This document shows, in pieces, positions 46,701-64,000 of a stretch of DNA of 64,000 bases. This DNA is from Liolophura sinensis (lineage: Eukaryota > Mollusca > Polyplacophora > Chitonida > Chitonidae): positions 28,933,265 to 28,997,264 of the forward strand of contig NC_088303.1 in assembly GCF_032854445.1 (NCBI RefSeq). The letters are read 5' to 3'. The translations under genes and the position numbers were made by a program. Below the pieces are notes generated by a model. It saw only the letters and a program-made list of their open reading frames with translations. It was not told the origin of the DNA and searched no databases. Numbering within the stretch: the first letter of the stretch is position 1; each line of letters opens with the position of its first letter.

Positions 46701-47042
46701 AGTCCCTTTAAGAATCTGCTTTTCAAAATGAGCGTTAGAGAAGCGTGTAAACTACAAGCAATTGGCAGCAACCTCAACTTCACATTTAACGCAATCTGAA
46801 CTGTATAACTCCAATCAGCTACATTTTACCATACGGGCACCAAATTTCGTTATTCCACAGCTCACCTGAACCAGATTACTGAACTCAGAAGGCAACGAAT
46901 CCAGATTATTGTTCTTTAGCTGTAACTGATGTATGTCTCTAAACTTTCCAATTATCCTAGGTAGCCTGTCTAACTTTTTATAACTCAGATTGACGGTTTT
47001 CGGTTGACTTTTCAGCGCACGAAGTAAAAGCGTGTCCGCCAT
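34651..47042 (-). CDS. LRRC69: Leucine-rich repeat protein LRRC69, complete gene
   Basis: Nine exons (46866-47042, 44617-44743, 44069-44141, 43441-43636, 40692-40763, 39783-39884, 38795-38835, 36527-36665, 34651-34764) join in frame to 346 residues; human LRRC69 is about 347 as I recall. It opens MADTLLLRALKSQPKTVNLS. About eight LRR units with the L..L.L..N.L..LP pattern follow up to residue 220. Then come LKELFCEANPLLQ and EEEVLSLKEISARFIM. The end has a Cys pattern (Cys287, 290, 301, 328, 332) in RCAVCGDSFLNTWLEC and LLCSYKCF. The whole layout matches human LRRC69. LRR1, LRRC28 and LRRC58 have related Cys-rich ends but differ elsewhere. Molecular function is unknown; zinc binding by the Cys end is inferred. 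Its ATG lies 594 bases from the divergent DHX38 start. Confidence 0.93.
34875..35560. repeat. Long-unit tandem array interrupted by a SINE
   Basis: Units of roughly 75 bases built from CTATAGGTGGATTAGCATGT, CCTATACAGTTGACAAGG and TATAGTATACATCATACAG. About four copies lie before the SINE at 35110 and three degraded copies after it. Located in the last LRRC69 intron. Confidence 0.88.
35110..35374 (+). mobile_element. SINE family A, full length, inserted in a tandem array
   Basis: The best copy in the window. Head GGGCCTCCGTGGCTCAGTTGG (A box), CGCTGTGAGTTCAAGTCC (B box), body, TTGAGTACGGCGTAAAACACC and an AATAAATAAATAAAT tail. Flanked on both sides by ACAGTTGACAAGG, which is both a target-site duplication and part of the host array. 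Confidence 0.95.
35721..35880 (-). mobile_element. SINE family A, 3' part
   Basis: Tail, TTACGCCATACTCAAGAAC, GGGAGAAAACCGGGCAGAGC, ending at GGCCGGAGAGGAAGA. The tRNA-like head is absent. Confidence 0.85.
35990..36450. repeat. 31-bp minisatellite
   Basis: About thirteen copies of TATGACAGCAAGAGGTGTAC plus ATATGATGAGA, cleaner toward 36450. More diverged copies may begin near 35560. The minus strand has no stop in any frame of the unit, which creates false ORFs of 102-117 codons. Confidence 0.9.
36527..36665 (-). CDS. LRRC69: LRRC69 exon 8
   Basis: Encodes WSYLRHAIRHYPQIKEMLSQ, then ASRCAVCGDSFLNTWLECVK. Carries the first three Cys of the C-terminal module. Acceptor TACAG|G, donor AAAAAG|GTGGGC. 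Confidence 0.94.
37600..37617 (-). CDS. LRRC69: Possible optional 18-nt micro-exon of LRRC69
   Basis: Between a pyrimidine-rich acceptor (CTTTTCTTCCGTTTGTCTAG|) and donor CCCCAG|GTAAAG lie exactly 18 bases. Joined to exon 7 and exon 8 they keep frame and add ICEDPR after KDR. Without it the residue spacing equals that of human LRRC69, so it would be a cassette exon or a chance pair of sites. Confidence 0.4.
38130..38650. repeat. 40-bp minisatellite
   Basis: About thirteen copies of CCTGTAAGACTGGCACAAAA plus TGGTGTTTGGAATTTGTGAA, alternating GGAATTTG and GGATTCTG variants. In LRRC69 intron 7. The minus strand is open in all three frames, giving a spurious 206-codon ORF. Confidence 0.92.
38795..38835 (-). 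CDS. LRRC69: LRRC69 exon 7
   Basis: 41 nt encoding EISARFIMKELKD plus two bases. Matches EITSRFVMNQL. Acceptor TGCAG|GAA, donor GACAG|GTGAGT, phase 2. Confidence 0.9.
39004..39184 (-). mobile_element. SINE family A with perfect target-site duplication
   Basis: Tail, TTACTCCGTACTCAAGAATA, body with a deletion, then TGGACTTGAACTCACAGCG. TTGTCTAGAATTA is found at 38991-39003 and 39185-39197. The head beyond the B box is truncated. Confidence 0.93.
39783..39884 (-). CDS. LRRC69: LRRC69 exon 6
   Basis: 34 codons: IADLPLKELFCEANPLLQHV, then HSVQEEEVLSLK. Matches the LREFYCEGNPLFLQQPV block. Acceptor TGTAG|ATT, donor CTCAAG|GTGATC. Confidence 0.93.
40205..40560 (-). repeat. Minisatellite grown from a family C SINE
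   Basis: Begins like family C (GGGATTTAATGCTGTACTC, GCAGGTTTATGGGTGGA). Then about a dozen irregular copies, around 20-22 bases each, of GGAAACCAGGCATAGGGTGGA follow. The repeated piece corresponds to the GGGTGGAGGAAACCAGAG part of the SINE. Located in LRRC69 intron 5. Confidence 0.75.
40692..40763 (-). CDS. LRRC69: LRRC69 exon 5
   Basis: 24 codons: SISRCYRLRILDVAANDLRI and FPTE, like the KKLRILDIAGNIIQIFP block of human LRRC69. Acceptor TTTCAG|AGC, donor ACAGAG|GTACGT, phase 0. Confidence 0.9.
41101..42616 (-). mobile_element. Tc1/mariner DNA transposon, apparently complete
   Basis: Terminal inverted repeats of 32 bases at 41101-41132 and 42585-42616 differ at two positions; both contain AAAGTAACTGTGCATCA. 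They frame one uninterrupted transposase gene. Flanking TATA sequence fits TA target use, but the exact edges are ambiguous. It sits in LRRC69 intron 4 in the same orientation as the gene. Near-identical ends and an intact frame suggest recent insertion. Confidence 0.93.
41302..42315 (-). CDS. Tc1/mariner transposase, DD34E, intact
   Basis: 337 residues, single exon. This family cuts and pastes its element at TA sites. The N-terminal paired-like helix-turn-helix covers about residues 1-60, with NEVARHFGVHRNTIS and the GRPR linker motif at 56-59. The catalytic triad is Asp149 (LFTDESRFH), Asp239 (LQQDNARPH) and Glu274 (SPIEHAWDE), with 34 residues between the last two. Also visible are the GGGSVMVWGG block and SPDLSPIE. 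Length is normal for Tc1-like enzymes. The chosen ATG (42313-42315) begins MPRLTENQRL, directly before the helix-turn-helix. 169 and 269 bases separate the gene from the inverted repeats. Confidence 0.95.
   Translation of the reverse strand: MPRLTENQRLRAVGMLETGMAQNEVARHFGVHRNTISSLWRRFQQNGNTRDLPRSGRPRVTSRQQDNHIRLTHLRNRFQSSSLTALTIPDLRPISSRTVRNRLRECNIRPRRPAIRPILLQRHRQARLVWCRQHLRYRRQDWDGVLFTDESRFHLDGSDGRARVYRRPGEQYADACVVQRRAFGGGSVMVWGGITSHGRTQLVIVNGNLTGLRYRDEIILPHVQAFIQGHGRNITLQQDNARPHVARVVTDFLRQHNIPVLPWPAVSPDLSPIEHAWDEMERRLRQGPNQPLTLADLEQMLVQTWNNIPQAFFTRLVSSMRRRCQACISASGGHTRY
43113..43181. repeat. 18-bp repeat, nearly four copies
   Basis: ACATTTGATTGTGTTTGC repeated head to tail without change for three copies, then a partial fourth. 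Confidence 0.95.
43441..43636 (-). CDS. LRRC69: LRRC69 exon 4
   Basis: Encodes three LRR units, including LTSLRHLSVENNQLEVLPPE and LERLYIQKNKIRELPE. Acceptor GACAG|G, donor CAGAG|GTATAT, phase 0 out. Confidence 0.94.
43797..43985 (-). mobile_element. Degenerate SINE family C copy
   Basis: TTTAATGCCATACTCAAAAC, TTCACTGATATGATGGCAG, GTAGGAAACCAGAGTAAC, then TAAACCACTGATCTTTGGC and GTGGTCTTCAAC. Located between LRRC69 exons 3 and 4. Confidence 0.6.
44069..44141 (-). CDS. LRRC69: LRRC69 exon 3
   Basis: Encodes NLKNLTLLNLNHNKLKTVPR and EIC, one LRR. Acceptor TGCAG|CC, donor TGCAG|GTACAT, phase 2 out. Confidence 0.93.
44617..44743 (-). CDS. LRRC69: LRRC69 exon 2
   Basis: Encodes LESLNLGSNKFEDLPDELK, then LEKLHLFNNQLVQLNAAVL: two LRR units. 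Acceptor CACAG|CTG, donor CTTT|GTAAGT, phase 1 out. Confidence 0.93.
45247..45512 (-). mobile_element. SINE family A, near full length
   Basis: Tail, TTACTTCTCACTCAAGAATA, body, TGGACTTGAAATCACAGC (B box) and CACCTCAGTCACGGAGGCACC head. Moderately diverged. In LRRC69 intron 1. Confidence 0.9.
45690..45862. repeat. Degenerate tandem repeat, about 30 bp
   Basis: Several copies of a unit like CAATGTTTAGCATTGCCA with CATAATCAAC, in LRRC69 intron 1. Confidence 0.65.
46866..47042 (-). CDS. LRRC69: LRRC69 exon 1
   Basis: 59 codons from MADTLLLRALKSQP to LPSEFSNLVQ, with the first LRR. Start context GAAATGG. Donor TTCAG|GTGAGC, phase 0. Confidence 0.93.
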
Positions 47043-47636
47043 TTCTGGTTGCTACACAAACTACACGGAGCTATCACGCTTCTTAGTTGCGTAACTGAAG
47101 TGTTTGATAAACGTAACAGTAAAGTCAGTATCCATCCTTTTCAAAAACATTGGCCCAGATAATTTTTCAACCTGAGATATGTTTAAGGGATCAAACCGAG
47201 CATATTTTTTCCGGAATGACTGTCTACGCATAGCTCTGTACCAGTACAAAAACTTCCGGTTTAAAAATTATTTGTTGGAAGCGTGTCGTGCGTTGTACGT
47301 TTTAGTTGTGCAGTGACATAACAATGTGTCACGAAGCGACGATGGCATTTCATCTGCTTCATTTGCAGGCTCCTCGAGAGGTGTAGTGCCGATTGTGATC
47401 ATTGGAATTGAAGTAGCAGAAATTTATAACATTCGGACATAACGGGAACTGGACATTCTGTAAAGTGTAGTTGTGTCGAAACCAAAACATCTAAAACACT
47501 GTAGTCATTTGATGAGATGTATTGCTGTTCATGGCAGGTCAGATGACCTAAGCTGTTACAGAATATTTTGCTAGTACCCTTGCTTATTGATTTGTTGTTT
47601 ATGAAGAAACACAGCGTGTAAGAAATCGCATAGATA
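47043..47636. promoter_or_regulatory. Head-to-head promoter region of LRRC69 and DHX38
   Basis: 594 bases separate the two start codons, which point away from each other. The region contains ACTTCCGGT at 47252-47260, a canonical ETS/GABPA site in reverse, and TTTTCCGGAA at about 47206. CpG is enriched around 47278-47345. No TATA box was noted. ETS sites are a known feature of vertebrate two-way promoters; shared control here is inferred. Confidence 0.6.
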
Positions 47637-63637
<16,001 letters not shown>

Positions 63638-64000
63638 GTACAAGAATCACACTGGCATCATTCTTCACACAGGCTTCTTCCTTCTGTTTTTTTGATCACG
63701 CTTTAAAGTTTTGTAAATGTTTTTGAATTTGTTTTTTAGAGGTTTCCCTTGAAAAGGATTGTTTGATTGCGAACCCTGAACTGTGAAGAAAATTTATTTT
63801 TTTTTGACATGTGGTAAGAAGTTCAATCAAAGCGTGACAAAATGTGACATATTGAATTGAGTATCTTTCTCTTCGAAACTTTGTAAATGAGTGTTCAAAG
63901 TGTATACGAAAAGTGCCACTTTTTATGTATGTGGTCATTAAATGGGGATACTTGTGCATATTGTAAACAAAAAAAAATGTGAAAAATTTAAGATTTGGAA
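63638..64000. other. Start of DHX38 intron 13
   Basis: AT-rich, nothing recognised. The gene continues beyond 64000. Confidence 0.6.

Overview
This is animal nuclear DNA: intron-rich, AT-leaning and full of short interspersed repeats. It carries large parts of three conserved metazoan genes. The dominant repeats are tRNA-derived SINEs with an AATAAATA tail or a CTCACTCACTC tail. From memory these resemble SINEs common in molluscs, so a mollusc or other lophotrochozoan is the best guess. No species can be named.

Layout, left to right. (1) Positions 1-28343, minus strand: the 5' half of a phospholipase C gamma gene. Sixteen coding exons were located, from the start codon through the N-terminal PH domain, EF-hand region, catalytic X box and the start of the split PH domain. 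The rest lies beyond position 1. Intron 1 is 14 kb and holds a decayed DIRS-type retrotransposon, SINEs, a long minisatellite and two possible extra exons. (2) Positions 28344-34236: intergenic, no convincing gene. (3) Positions 34651-47042, minus strand: a complete LRRC69 orthologue. Nine exons give a 346-residue protein, and there is a possible 18-nt micro-exon. One intron carries an intact Tc1/mariner element with matching terminal inverted repeats. (4) Positions 47043-47636: a 594-bp head-to-head promoter region. (5) Positions 47637-64000, plus strand: the 5' part of DHX38 (PRP16 splicing helicase). Thirteen exons cover the RS-like N-terminus through helicase motif III. The rest lies beyond 64000.

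The genes have unrelated jobs: PLC gamma in tyrosine-kinase calcium signalling, DHX38 in the second step of pre-mRNA splicing, LRRC69 unknown. Only the LRRC69/DHX38 pair is likely to share regulation.

The most unusual signal is that intronic minisatellites grow out of exon-intron junctions. In DHX38 a 61-bp array repeats the 3' splice site of exon 4. In PLC gamma a 23-bp array repeats the 5' splice site of the exon ending SSHNT, with GT changed to TT in most copies. A third array in PLC gamma intron 1 repeats a sequence like the donor of a candidate exon. Exon boundaries were placed by hand from homology, GT/AG sites and phase matching. Protein comparisons are from memory, not from a search.
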